64,000 nt of DNA, from contig NZ_CP065511.1 of NCBI RefSeq assembly GCF_022811925.1, positions 3,155,501 through 3,219,500 on the forward strand. Direction: 5' to 3'. Below the pieces are notes generated by a model. The model searched no databases, was not told the DNA's origin, and saw only the letters and a list, made by a program, of their open reading frames with translations. The translations under genes and the position numbers were made by a program. This stretch comes from Cytobacillus oceanisediminis (lineage in GTDB: Bacteria > Bacillota > Bacilli > Bacillales > Cytobacillaceae). Position 1 is the stretch's first letter. Every line of letters begins with the position of its first letter. This document shows, piece after piece, positions 18,402 through 27,406 of the stretch.

Positions 18402-19598
18402 TTAATGATGGTGATGATGCTCATAGCCATGTTCTTCTGCATACTTACGGAAATTTTCCAGATCCTGCATTCCTGTAGAAGTGCCGTCAAGGGCTTGATT
18501 CATACGCTCTAATAGCACTGTTCTCAACTTTGGATGGTACCCGAAGTACTCAGCAATATCTATGGATATATGAGGATAGCTTTCTTTAAACTGTTCGGCC
18601 ATTTTGTTCATTCTTTCCATTAATATGCCGGTAAATAAGAAATATGGCAGCATGATGATTCTTTTGGCGCCGAGTTTAATGCAACGCTCCATCCCATCCT
18701 TGACGGTTGGGGTTGTAACCCCCATGAAGGCACATTCAACGGCTGATACATTTAACTTTTCCCACAGCAATCTGCTGATCTTATAAAAATCAGCATTGGC
18801 ATATGGATCGCTGCCACCTCGTCCGATTAATAAAATGGCCGTATCTTCATGCGTTTGATTTACATCAAAGCCGGTTTCGGCAAGTCTTGTTTTTAATATT
18901 TCAAGAACCTCATCATGAACCCCTATCGTCTGGCCATAGGTAAACTGAATATCCGGGAAGTGCTCTTTGGCATGTTCAATTTCTGCCGGAATGTGCAGCT
19001 TGGAGTGTCCGGCATGCAATAGGATGATGGGAATGACATGGATTTCATCTGCTCCTTTTTCAGCACAAAGCTGAATTCCGTCTTCAATATTGGGGGATGC
19101 AAATTCTAAGAAGCAGGTTTCTACCAAAAGGGCTGGGTCAATGCAGTCTCTCATTTGATTGACGAATTGGCGGACTTCGTTATTCCCTGCCTCCATCCTG
19201 CTGCCATGCCCGACAAATAAGACAGCTTTTTTCATTGTTCCTTTTCCTTTCTTGTATTTATCGATTCCTTTAATGCGGTTTTCATTGCGTTTGCGTTCGC
19301 CGTGTTCCATGGAGTAAATGATTGCATCTTCTTTCACTGCTTCATGAACAATATCGCGGGCTGTTTCTTCTTGCTGGACTGAATACCAGGTTCCTTTCGG
19401 GTAATCAATGACGACGCATTTGTCTTTGCAGCGGCCGTTGCATCGGGTCCGTGATGTATGAATATGCTCGTCTAAACGGTTTTTCCGGATTTCATCGCGT
19501 ATTTGCTGTGTGACTTCTTCTGCGCCTGCACTCATACAGGTTGCGCCGTTGCAGATGAGCAGGTGACGCTGCATTTGGGTTAGGTTCCAGGTTGTCAT
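18402..19598 (-). CDS. cbiX: sirohydrochlorin cobaltochelatase CbiX with N-terminal [2Fe-2S] thioredoxin-like domain
   Basis: 398 residues. Residues 1-100 resemble a thioredoxin-fold [2Fe-2S] ferredoxin, with C16, C21, C53 and C57 or C61 (LLICNGATC, CNGRCKDKC), the kind of protein called CbiW in B. megaterium. From M122 on it is a two-domain long CbiX: VLFVGHGS with the catalytic His, IIPIILLHAGHSK, then AILLIGRGGSD and PYFLFTGILMERM in the second half. CbiX inserts Co2+ into sirohydrochlorin in the anaerobic route. The protein ends with five His, recalling the His-rich tail of B. megaterium CbiX. AAAGGAAAAGGAAC just before M122 (19235) could start a separate CbiX. It is separated from btuF by a 255-bp gap with a large palindrome. 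Confidence 0.9.
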   Translation of the reverse strand: MTTWNLTQMQRHLLICNGATCMSAGAEEVTQQIRDEIRKNRLDEHIHTSRTRCNGRCKDKCVVIDYPKGTWYSVQQEETARDIVHEAVKEDAIIYSMEHGERKRNENRIKGIDKYKKGKGTMKKAVLFVGHGSRMEAGNNEVRQFVNQMRDCIDPALLVETCFLEFASPNIEDGIQLCAEKGADEIHVIPIILLHAGHSKLHIPAEIEHAKEHFPDIQFTYGQTIGVHDEVLEILKTRLAETGFDVNQTHEDTAILLIGRGGSDPYANADFYKISRLLWEKLNVSAVECAFMGVTTPTVKDGMERCIKLGAKRIIMLPYFLFTGILMERMNKMAEQFKESYPHISIDIAEYFGYHPKLRTVLLERMNQALDGTSTGMQDLENFRKYAEEHGYEHHHHH

Positions 19599-19666
19599 TA
19601 GGTGACCTCCTTCTATTAATTTTGATACTCTATCTTGGAATCCTGTTTAGGCTTAGTATTAAGCCC

Positions 19667-19793
19667 GTTGATTTCCGCTGCGGGCACTTGCTTTCCGTGG
19701 GGCGTGCGGTGAGCCTCCTCGGCGCATGCGCCTGCGGGGTCTCACCTGTCCCGCTGCTCCCACTGGAGTCAAGTGCCCTCCGCTCCAATCAAC
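19667..19793. repeat. 127-bp imperfect palindrome, Bacillaceae intergenic repeat
   Basis: GC-rich insertion in an AT-rich gap. Outer arms GTTGATTTCCGCTGCGGGCA and TGCCCTCCGCTCCAATCAAC pair; inside, GGTGAG pairs with CTCACC and the centre contains GGCGCATGCGCC. The whole unit can fold into one long hairpin on either strand. I recognise closely similar elements between genes in many Bacillaceae; their role is not settled. Confidence 0.85.
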
Positions 19794-19853
19794 TCAGCGG
19801 TTAAATATAAATAACCGTTCAAAAGCAACGAAGTTCTCATAAACACCCAGATG

Positions 19854-20840
19854 TTAAAAAGCCTCCGGATAAAAACCTTTGGCCAAAACCTCAAGCGCTT
19901 CCCCAACACGAACTCCTTCAGATGCTGCCGACAGCGGCAGGATGACAAAGCGTTCGTTTTGTACGGCTGGTGTCTGGCTTAAGGCCGGGTCTTTTTTAAG
20001 GAAGTCTATTTTTTGTTTCGCTGTTGTTGAGCCATAATCAATTACTACAATGACATCTGGCTGGCGTTCTACTGCGTCTTCTTTTGAGACGGTGGCCCAG
20101 TTTCCTTTTACATCACCAAAGATGTTGTGGCCTCCTGCCATTGTGACAAGTGTGTTCATGAAGTTTTGTGTGGCGGTGAATACATCGGTTTCGCCGCTGT
20201 CGTAAACCAGGACATCCAGCGGCTCTTTTATTTCCGGCAATTGTGAAGTGATCGCATTAATTTCTTTATCCATTTGTTCAATTAGTTCTTCACCGCGTTT
20301 TTCCACCCGGAAAATGTTTGCGATGTTGCGGATGTCACTATAAATATCTTCCAGTGTGGGTGCCACTTTAACAGATGAAGATTGTAAGTAGCTATTAATG
20401 CCTAATTCCTTTAGTTCTTCACGTGTTGCAATATTTTTCTCATTGAAGGCACTTTCCCAGCCGCCATATAGAAAGTCTGCTTCTGCTGATATGACTTGTT
20501 CTTTTGATGGATATTGTTCTGCTAATACTGGAACTTTGTCGTACGCCTCCTGTAATGGCTCATAAATCTCGTTATCCAAAAATGCAGTACCAGCCATTGA
20601 ATCTTCTAAACCAAGTGCCAGCATGATTTCAGTCACATGCTGATTTAATGATATAGCACGCTTGGGCGCTTCTTCGTATTCATTCACAAATCCTTCATTT
20701 TCAATAACCACTTTCTCCGTTTGCTCCGCTTGTTCACTTTTCACCTTTGCTGTGTTTGCCTCTTCTGCTGAGCATGCGGCCAATAATAATGCTGCCGCTA
20801 AGACCAGGAAAGCCCAAATTCTGCTGCTTTTCATGTTCAT
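19854..20840 (-). CDS. btuF: corrinoid-type ABC transporter substrate-binding lipoprotein
   Basis: 328 residues with a lipoprotein signal (WAFLVLAAALLLAACSAEE; lipobox LAAC, Cys about residue 22). The mature part is a periplasmic-binding fold of the BtuF/FhuD class: APKRAISLNQHVTEIMLALGLED, ADFLYGGWESAF, MAGGHNIFGDVKGNWATVSKE and RQPDVIVV. It should capture the ligand outside the membrane. Context (BtuC and BtuD next to it, cobalamin genes around it) favours corrinoid, though iron-siderophore or heme binding proteins look alike. Start ATG at 20840 or two codons later. Confidence 0.8.
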   Translation of the reverse strand: MNMKSSRIWAFLVLAAALLLAACSAEEANTAKVKSEQAEQTEKVVIENEGFVNEYEEAPKRAISLNQHVTEIMLALGLEDSMAGTAFLDNEIYEPLQEAYDKVPVLAEQYPSKEQVISAEADFLYGGWESAFNEKNIATREELKELGINSYLQSSSVKVAPTLEDIYSDIRNIANIFRVEKRGEELIEQMDKEINAITSQLPEIKEPLDVLVYDSGETDVFTATQNFMNTLVTMAGGHNIFGDVKGNWATVSKEDAVERQPDVIVVIDYGSTTAKQKIDFLKKDPALSQTPAVQNERFVILPLSAASEGVRVGEALEVLAKGFYPEAF

Positions 20841-20857
20841 AGGTCCCTCGATTCCAT

Positions 20858-21622
20858 TTAATCGTTTGTGTAAAAAAATAAATGAAGTTTTTTGGTAAAT
20901 GGGTTTTTCGAAACACCCGCCTGCATATGGAAGACTTCCTTCAAAGTCTCTTCTGTCAGGACTTGCTCCGGTGTTCCCTCCATATATATAGCTCCATCGT
21001 TCATGACCAGCAACTCATCACAATACCCGGCTGCCAGGTTTAAATCATGGAGGGCCGCCACAATCGTGATCGGCAGATCCTTTACCAAATCCATTAATTG
21101 ATATTGATGTTCAATATCCAGATGATTGGTCGGTTCATCCAGAATTAATATGTTTGCCTGCTGTGCCAGGGCGCGTGCGAGCATCACCCGCTTCTTCTCT
21201 CCGCCGGATAATTGGCTAAACGTGCGGCTTTCCAAGTGAAGCACATTTGCGAGCATCATGCTTTCTTCCACAATGGCAAAGTCCTCCTCGTTATCAGCGG
21301 AAAGCCATTTTTTGTACGGCGTCCGCCCCATCATGACCAAATCTTTTACCGTAAAATCAAAGAGTACCGGTGTTTCCTGACTGACAACAGCTAACTCCTG
21401 AGCAAGCTTTTTCTGCGGGATATCGAGAATATCTTTTTCATATAACGTCACTAAACCGCTCGTTTGTTTTAAATGACGATAAATGATTTTTAGCATCGTA
21501 GATTTTCCGCTGCCATTCGGTCCAATGATGCCAACGAATTTCCCTTGTTCCACTGTTATATTGATATTATTTAAGATTTGCTTGTCCGGCACTGAAAAGG
21601 ACATATTTTTGACCTGGATCAT
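20858..21622 (-). CDS. btuD: ABC transporter ATP-binding protein (BtuD-like)
   Basis: 254 residues. Walker A GPNGSGKST, Q-loop AVVSQET, signature LSGGEKKR, Walker B LILDEPTNHLD and H-loop ALHDLN are all intact. It energises import by the adjacent FecCD-type permease. The last 30 residues (HMQAGVSKNPFTKKLHLFF) extend past the usual FepC-type end. Only 2 bp after the permease gene stop. Confidence 0.9.
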   Translation of the reverse strand: MIQVKNMSFSVPDKQILNNINITVEQGKFVGIIGPNGSGKSTMLKIIYRHLKQTSGLVTLYEKDILDIPQKKLAQELAVVSQETPVLFDFTVKDLVMMGRTPYKKWLSADNEEDFAIVEESMMLANVLHLESRTFSQLSGGEKKRVMLARALAQQANILILDEPTNHLDIEHQYQLMDLVKDLPITIVAALHDLNLAAGYCDELLVMNDGAIYMEGTPEQVLTEETLKEVFHMQAGVSKNPFTKKLHLFFYTND

Positions 21623-21624
21623 CC

Positions 21625-22665
21625 TTATTCACCGTCCCCAAAAGAATAACGCTTTCGCCTAAGCATCCAGATAAAGAATGGGCTTCCGCAAATAGCGGTA
21701 ATAATCCCGATTGGCATTTCTTCAGGCGCCAGCACCATACGTGCGGCCATATCCGCCCAAACTAAGAAAATGGCACCGATCAGGGCGCTTATCGGCAGAA
21801 CCATTTTGTAATTAGACCCCACCAACATCCGCACGATGTGAGGAATAATCAGTCCGACGAAGCCAATGCTTCCGCTGACCGCGACGACGACACCGGTCAG
21901 AAGGGATACAAAGAGAATGATAAAGATTCGAAACCGGTCCAGATTAACGCCAAGTGTCGCGGCCGTTTCCTCTCCAAGCAATAAAGCATTAAGCTGCCGA
22001 TAATTCATGAGCAGCAGAATAAAAACCAGCAGCAGTGAAAAAAATGGGATGCCCAGATTGGACCATTTCGCGCCTGCCAGACTGCCGAGCATCCAATGCA
22101 TGACCGCTTGAATTCCGCCCTGCTGCTTGGACATCATCAGCATAAAATTAGTAATAGCGGATAACACCATGGAAACCGCAATTCCGGCCAAAAGCAGACG
22201 AATGACCGATATGCGTCCATTGACGCGCGCTAAAAAAAACACAGTCATCACCGCAAAAATGGCCCCTAAAAATGCGGCAAGAGAAATGGCATAGACCCCC
22301 AGAACGCTGAATGCACCGAGTAAAATGACAGATGCAGCTCCAACGGATGCACCTGAAGATACCCCCAGAATGTAGGGATCTGCGATCGAATTCTTCACTA
22401 ATGCCTGAATGGCTGCGCCGCAAATGGCCAATGCAGCACCTACTATGGCCGCAAGTACAATACGGGGGAATCGTATATCCCAAATAATAACCTTCTGTGC
22501 ATTAGAAGCATCTGTTTCTATGAATATACCCAGCTTGGAGAAGAACACTTCCCAAATAAGGCGCGGGGTAATGTTCACAGATCCTACCATCACGGCAAAA
22601 GTCATGGAAGCAAGCAGACCCGCGGCCAGTACAGCTATCAGTAATGTAAACCGCGTCCTGGTCAT
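21625..22665 (-). CDS. btuC: FecCD/BtuC-type ABC permease
   Basis: 346 residues and about ten membrane helices. Hallmarks: PRIVLAAIVGAALAICGAA, DPYILGVSSGASVGAA, GSIGFVGLIIPHIVRM (coupling region) and PIGIITAICGSPFFIWML at the end. Forms the channel for the BtuF ligand. It overlaps the end of the methyltransferase gene by 4 bp. Confidence 0.9.
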   Translation of the reverse strand: MTRTRFTLLIAVLAAGLLASMTFAVMVGSVNITPRLIWEVFFSKLGIFIETDASNAQKVIIWDIRFPRIVLAAIVGAALAICGAAIQALVKNSIADPYILGVSSGASVGAASVILLGAFSVLGVYAISLAAFLGAIFAVMTVFFLARVNGRISVIRLLLAGIAVSMVLSAITNFMLMMSKQQGGIQAVMHWMLGSLAGAKWSNLGIPFFSLLLVFILLLMNYRQLNALLLGEETAATLGVNLDRFRIFIILFVSLLTGVVVAVSGSIGFVGLIIPHIVRMLVGSNYKMVLPISALIGAIFLVWADMAARMVLAPEEMPIGIITAICGSPFFIWMLRRKRYSFGDGE

Positions 22666-23498
22666 TTAAGCTGCACAGGCTCCCAGCTGATGATTGCCGC
22701 ATGGAAAGGATAACGGTACACATATTGGCCATCCTCTTTGGAAATAAATCCTTCCAGTGAGGCTTCCACATGTGCTTGTTCAAACTGGGATGATAAGATT
22801 TTCTTGCTCCCGGCATCAACTAACTGCTGCCATGTGTCATAACGATGCTCCCGCTCAAGCTTGATCATTTCACAATCTGCATAAATGCCTAACCTGTACA
22901 GCATGTTGACGATCATGATATAATCCCTGCGCGGATATTTAATGTCATAGCCAAACTGCTCATCCAAAAGGACGTAGTGCGGCTGAATAGGTCCAGTCGT
23001 TAAGCCGATTATGGCACGCTTTTTTGCCAGCTTATTCATTTTCTTCAGTGCTTCATTCATTTCATACATCCGATAAAAGCAGTTCACCCCAACCACGACA
23101 TCGTGCGGCTCCAATTGTGCTTCTTCCCATTTGCTGTGGACAAACTGGATGGGGGCATCCTCTTCAAAGTATTGCTTTAAGTAAGCGAGCACACTCTTTG
23201 AACCATCCACCAGCGTTAAACTTCTGACATCCTGGCTGAGCGGAAATGTATAGTTGCCCCATCCCGGACCGAATTCAATACAGCTTGAGTCTTCCGGGAT
23301 ATGCGGCTTCATTTTTCCGTAGATCTTTTTGGCATACTCATCTGTTTGCTTGTATCTTTTTTTCTTCATGGACTGCATCCAAAAGGCTTCTTCCAGCTCA
23401 TCATCAACCATTCGCTCCGGCATCCTGCCATGCCAATCCAGCATGCCTTCCTTCCAGAGCTTCTCAAAATCGTATTGCAAAGGGGATTCTTTTATCAT
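22662..23498 (-). CDS. SAM-dependent methyltransferase of the cobalamin/transport block
   Basis: 278 residues from ATG 23498 (AGGAG seven bases upstream); an earlier in-frame ATG at 23513 lacks a site. CIEFGPGWGNYTFPL is motif I of class I methyltransferases and SLTLVDGS the following acidic loop; VVVGVNCFYRMYEMNEALKK fits motif IV. Not one of the known corrin methyltransferases, which have the tetrapyrrole-methylase fold. Position between cobO and btuC suggests a role in corrinoid or metal ligand handling, but the substrate is unknown. Confidence 0.75.
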   Translation of the reverse strand: MIKESPLQYDFEKLWKEGMLDWHGRMPERMVDDELEEAFWMQSMKKKRYKQTDEYAKKIYGKMKPHIPEDSSCIEFGPGWGNYTFPLSQDVRSLTLVDGSKSVLAYLKQYFEEDAPIQFVHSKWEEAQLEPHDVVVGVNCFYRMYEMNEALKKMNKLAKKRAIIGLTTGPIQPHYVLLDEQFGYDIKYPRRDYIMIVNMLYRLGIYADCEMIKLEREHRYDTWQQLVDAGSKKILSSQFEQAHVEASLEGFISKEDGQYVYRYPFHAAIISWEPVQLK

Positions 23499-23560
23499 TG
23501 AAATTCTCCTCAATTTCCAAAACCTAACTGGACAAGGTCCTAAATACGCAGGCCGGCTGC

Positions 23561-24100
23561 TTAAAATTCCAGCCCTTTCATGGCTTTAACATCCTGTTCG
23601 GCATAATAATGTTTGGTGGCATCGATGGTTGACACTAAATCGGCTAAATCGAGAATGGCTGGATGTGCAGAACGCCCTGTGATAACCAGATGCATCGTTT
23701 TTGGACGGTTTTGAATAGCCTCTAGCACCTCAGATAATGGCAGCACATCGTCAATGGGAAACCGTGTGATGGCCAAGGCATTATTCAGTTCGTCCAGCAC
23801 CAGCACATCTGTTGTTTCATCTTTTAATTCTTCTTTTATCGTCTGCCAGGCGGTCGCAAGTGCTTCGCGGTGCTCCTCCGCTGTTTTCGTCCATGTAAAC
23901 CCGATTCCTAATTGCACGGTTTCAACACCAAGTTTCCTGAGGGCCAGCTGTTCACCATATGTACGTTCCGGTGATTTAATAAATTGAAAGTATTTCACCT
24001 CCATGCCGCGGCCAATTGCCCTTAATGCGACACCAAGCGAAGCGGTTGTTTTTCCTTTGCCATCACCTGTATAAACTAACAGCATCCCTTTTTGTGCCAT
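23561..24100 (-). CDS. cobO: cob(I)yrinic acid a,c-diamide adenosyltransferase, CobO/BtuR type
   Basis: 179 residues. VYTGDGKGKTTASLG is the P-loop of the CobO/CobA(BtuR) family, followed by RGMEVKYFQFIKSPERTYGE and VLVLDELNNAL. Transfers the adenosyl group of ATP to the reduced corrinoid. Start at ATG 24100 with AAGGAGG eight bases upstream; the frame extends to 24139 into the previous gene but without a site. Confidence 0.92.
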   Translation of the reverse strand: MAQKGMLLVYTGDGKGKTTASLGVALRAIGRGMEVKYFQFIKSPERTYGEQLALRKLGVETVQLGIGFTWTKTAEEHREALATAWQTIKEELKDETTDVLVLDELNNALAITRFPIDDVLPLSEVLEAIQNRPKTMHLVITGRSAHPAILDLADLVSTIDATKHYYAEQDVKAMKGLEF

Positions 24101-24113
24101 AGAACATTCCTCC

Positions 24114-24668
24114 TTAAAGCCAAGTTGTCTTTTCAGCAAATGGTGTGCGCTTTTTCTCCGAAGTAATTTCTTCTGCCGGATAGCCGATGCATAGCGTCCC
24201 CACTAATTGCTCCTGGTCAGATGCACCGATAAAATCATGCAGTGCAGTTTCGTGCACCAAGCCAACGCCTCTTGTACGCCATACCATGCCTAACCCCAGC
24301 TGTTCGGCCATCAGCCACATCGACATGATGGCACTGCTTACAGCAAAGACATTATCTTTTGTCGCCCCTTCATCTCCTTCAACAATGGCGGATGTCACGA
24401 CAATGATCAGGGGTGTGTTCGTGATGGCTTTCATGGAACTTTCCACTAAATGCGGCTTCGCCGGAAAGCGTTTTTGCAAGTAATCAAATGCCAGCTGCTC
24501 GTAGCGTTTTAAGCTTTCTCCCTGTATTACATAGAAATGCCATGGCTCACGCATGCGGTCATTTGGTGCATATGTGGCTGCTGCTAATAATGTCTCGATT
24601 TTGTCTCGTTCTACTTCGCGCGATTCAAAGTTTCGAATCGCACGGCGTTTTTTTAAGGCTTCTAACAT
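24114..24668 (-). CDS. nitroreductase-family flavoprotein of the cobalamin operon
   Basis: 184 residues. RRAIRNFESREV, AATYAPNDRMREPWHFYV and SAIMSMWLMAEQLGLGMVWRT are nitroreductase/FMN-binding features, and LVGTLCIGYPAEE closes the fold. In a cobalamin operon such a protein could be a cob(II)alamin-type reductase preparing the substrate for CobO, or a BluB-like lower-ligand enzyme; it corresponds in position to the gene called cbiY in B. megaterium. Overlaps the cobA stop by 7 bp. The reaction is inference. Confidence 0.75.
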   Translation of the reverse strand: MLEALKKRRAIRNFESREVERDKIETLLAAATYAPNDRMREPWHFYVIQGESLKRYEQLAFDYLQKRFPAKPHLVESSMKAITNTPLIIVVTSAIVEGDEGATKDNVFAVSSAIMSMWLMAEQLGLGMVWRTRGVGLVHETALHDFIGASDQEQLVGTLCIGYPAEEITSEKKRTPFAEKTTWL

Positions 24669-25423
24669 AATTCATGCTCCTTTTCTATAAACCAGGCAAT
24701 TTGATCCCGTATTCCAACAACATCTCCAACCAAAATCATCGATGGATTCGAGATGCCATGAATCTGGATATCCTCTGCAATCGTTTCGAGTGTCCCTGTA
24801 ATCGTCCGCTGATTGGCAGTTGTGCCCCATTCAATCACAGCGGCAGGGGTTTTTCCGCTTTTGCCATTGGCTATTAAGCTTTTCGTAATGTGAGCAATAT
24901 TGCCAATGCTCATATAAAAGGCCACCGTGTCAATTTGAGCAAGCGCAGACCACTTTAAAAAGTCCTGCTCTTTTTCGGCGCGGCCATGGCCTGTTACAAT
25001 CGCAAAGCTTGCCGCATGATCACGGTGTGTCACAGGAATCCCTGCATAAGCAGGAGCAGCAATCCCGGCGGTTATACCAGGAACAATTTCAAAGGGAATA
25101 CCCGCTTCCCGCAAAATTGCCGCTTCTTCTGCACCTCGTCCAAATACAAAAGGGTCACCGCCCTTTAAGCGCAGTACCTGCATGCCCAGGTTTGCCTGCT
25201 CCACCAGCACCCGATGGATTTCATCCTGAATCAATCCATGCCTGCCCGGCTCTTTCCCGCAATAAATCAGCTCTGCATCCGCTTTTGCATGTGTTAACAT
25301 TTCCTCATTCACAAGACGGTCATATAAAATCACATCAGCCTGCTGAATGCATTCCAAACCGCGAATCGTCAATAGTTTAGGGTCACCAGGTCCCGCTCCT
25401 ACAATATATACAAATCCGCTCAC
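24662..25423 (-). CDS. cobA: uroporphyrinogen-III C-methyltransferase
   Basis: 253 residues. VYIVGAGPGDPKLLTIRG, LRLKGGDPFVFGRGAEE and VPGITAGIAAPAYAGIPVTHR are the three diagnostic SUMT motifs. Methylates uroporphyrinogen III at C2 and C7 to precorrin-2. Overlaps the SirC-like gene by 4 bp; precedes the nitroreductase gene with overlap. No fused CysG domain, consistent with a separate dehydrogenase next door. Confidence 0.95.
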   Translation of the reverse strand: MSGFVYIVGAGPGDPKLLTIRGLECIQQADVILYDRLVNEEMLTHAKADAELIYCGKEPGRHGLIQDEIHRVLVEQANLGMQVLRLKGGDPFVFGRGAEEAAILREAGIPFEIVPGITAGIAAPAYAGIPVTHRDHAASFAIVTGHGRAEKEQDFLKWSALAQIDTVAFYMSIGNIAHITKSLIANGKSGKTPAAVIEWGTTANQRTITGTLETIAEDIQIHGISNPSMILVGDVVGIRDQIAWFIEKEHELC

Positions 25424-26049
25424 TGTTCTTCTCCTATCCGCTGCTGCAGCCAGGCTTCACACTTCTGTACATCGCCTTGCTCCATCCACTCCAAAACTTT
25501 AGGATCCAGAATCTCTGCCAATAGCTGCTTTTTCTCATCCCCCGTATACTTCTTTAAGATTCGCTGACGGGCTTTCTTTAAGAAAGACACATACATAGCG
25601 TATTGCTCTCCGTATTGATCCGCTAAGTCTGACTTCACTTTACGGGTCAGTCCTGGGCTGGCGCCAGATGTAGATACGGTCAAAACGAATTCACCGCGGC
25701 GGACAACTGCGGGATTAATGAAATCAACACGTCCCTTTGCATCTGCACGGCTGAGCAGCTGCCAATGCTGTACAGCTTCCTCCACTGCATTGTTTACTTC
25801 TTCGTCGTTTGTGACAGCGAATATCAGTGCCGCATCATCTAAATCAGCCGGTTCGAAGGATTTTTCTTTCCATGTCAGATGCCCTTCTTGGATATACTGC
25901 TGCAATTTTTCTGTCACCGTTGGGCTGATCACAATTACTTGGGCTTTGGTTGGCAGCAGGGCTTCTGCCTTCTGGCGTGCCACATGTCCGCCCCCGACAA
26001 TGACCACCTTTTTATAATCAAGATTCATTAATAACGGGAAATAATTCAT
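25420..26049 (-). CDS. sirC: precorrin-2 dehydrogenase (SirC/Met8-type)
   Basis: 209 residues. KKVVIVGGGHVARQKAEALL is the NAD-binding Rossmann motif; VTNDEEVNNAV, GRVDFINPAVVRRGEFVLTV and STSGASPGLTRKVKSDL match SirC/CysG-N. Oxidises precorrin-2 to sirohydrochlorin, the substrate of CbiX. The C-terminal part lacks an obvious chelatase function. Starts 32 bp inside the end of cbiA. Confidence 0.9.
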   Translation of the reverse strand: MNYFPLLMNLDYKKVVIVGGGHVARQKAEALLPTKAQVIVISPTVTEKLQQYIQEGHLTWKEKSFEPADLDDAALIFAVTNDEEVNNAVEEAVQHWQLLSRADAKGRVDFINPAVVRRGEFVLTVSTSGASPGLTRKVKSDLADQYGEQYAMYVSFLKKARQRILKKYTGDEKKQLLAEILDPKVLEWMEQGDVQKCEAWLQQRIGEEQ

Positions 26050-27406
26050 ATTCTGCCTCCAAACAAGCTTCCAGCCAATTTTTCACAAGCTGTGGATTTG
26101 ATGCAAAATGAAAATGTGTGTAGCCGGCTACAAGATTATCAGTTAAATAGCCTTCCTTCTGAGAGCGCAAACGGCCCTTGCTGAAATAGGCTGGTGTAGA
26201 ATGATCCCCTTCATATGCCGAGTAATGGAATTCATGCCCTTTTGCCTGCTCTCCTTCATTTATAAGGAAGTTGCCCGGAACACCTGTAATTTCCCGATAT
26301 CCTAGTGCACCCAATTTATCCTGCATCCTAACCCGGCCCGGAATCATACCGATCATCGGGAATGCCTGTCCTTTTCGATCCACGATTTCTTCTGTTAAAT
26401 ACATAAAACCGCCGCATTCTGCCAATGTCGGAAGCCCCCGTTCCAGCGCTGTCTTTATAGATAGCTTGGCTGCCTCATTATTTGCCAAAGCTTCAGCAAA
26501 CTCTTCCGGGAAGCCGCCGCCGATATAAAGCCCCTGCGCTCTTTCAGGAACTTGCTCGTTATCGAGTGGAGAGAAGAAATGCAATGTGGCACCATGGGCA
26601 CGCAGCAATTCTAAGTTTTCTTCATAGTAAAAGTTAAAGGCCGCATCTCTGGCAACCGCAATATGTACTTCCTGTCTTTCTGGCTGTTCATCGAAAATCG
26701 AAGAGGAAACCTCCAGGACCTGGGCTTTTGTTAGTTCCAGAAGCTGATCAATATCGACTGTTTCTTCAATCGCTTCTGCCAGACTTTCAAAATATGAATC
26801 TAAATCACCGCGTTCAATGGCCGGCACCAGCCCTAAATGACGGCTTGGCATCTTGGCCACAGCTCCTTTGGGGAGATAGCCAATGACAGGAATTCCGCAT
26901 TCTTGTTCAATCGCAGATTTCACAATGTCAAAATGGTTTTTGCTTCCTAATTGATTGGCAATGACACCAACAATTTGTGAGCTTTCATCCAGCATTTGAA
27001 AACCTTTGACAATCGCCGCCGCACTTCTTGCCATACTTGCCGCATTGACAATTAAAATGACGGGACTTTTTGTAATCCCGCTGATATGGGCAGCAGATCC
27101 TTCATTGGATAATGGTGATTTGCCGTCATAAAAGCCCATCACGCCCTCAATAACTGATACGTCTGTATCGCGGCTCGCTCTTGCGACAATGGCACGCACG
27201 GTATCATGGGACATCATGAAACTATCAATATTTCGGGAAGGGCGTTTGGTGACAGCTGTATGATATGTTGGGTCAATGTAATCAGGGCCGCATTTAAAGC
27301 CCTGTACGGTTAATCCGCGCTTCATCAGCGCACGCATAATGCCGATTGTGAAGGTTGTTTTTCCGACACCGCTTCCAGTTCCGGCCAGAACAAATCGATT
27401 CATCAT
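26018..27406 (-). CDS. cbiA: cobyrinate a,c-diamide synthase
   Basis: 462 residues. LAGTGSGVGKTTFTIG (P-loop) opens a dethiobiotin-synthetase-like ATPase domain, and the C-terminal glutaminase domain has GLYIGGGFPEEFAE and TLAECGGFMYL with the catalytic Cys. Amidates the a and c side chains using glutamine. GAGGAGGGA precedes two adjacent ATGs; overlaps cbiG by 4 bp. Confidence 0.95.
   Translation of the reverse strand: MMNRFVLAGTGSGVGKTTFTIGIMRALMKRGLTVQGFKCGPDYIDPTYHTAVTKRPSRNIDSFMMSHDTVRAIVARASRDTDVSVIEGVMGFYDGKSPLSNEGSAAHISGITKSPVILIVNAASMARSAAAIVKGFQMLDESSQIVGVIANQLGSKNHFDIVKSAIEQECGIPVIGYLPKGAVAKMPSRHLGLVPAIERGDLDSYFESLAEAIEETVDIDQLLELTKAQVLEVSSSIFDEQPERQEVHIAVARDAAFNFYYEENLELLRAHGATLHFFSPLDNEQVPERAQGLYIGGGFPEEFAEALANNEAAKLSIKTALERGLPTLAECGGFMYLTEEIVDRKGQAFPMIGMIPGRVRMQDKLGALGYREITGVPGNFLINEGEQAKGHEFHYSAYEGDHSTPAYFSKGRLRSQKEGYLTDNLVAGYTHFHFASNPQLVKNWLEACLEAEYELFPVINES

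Noticed and set aside
18402..18420. Terminal His5 as an artificial tag
   Set aside because: The sequence is genomic, with a natural operon terminator behind it, and His-rich CbiX tails are known in Bacillus.
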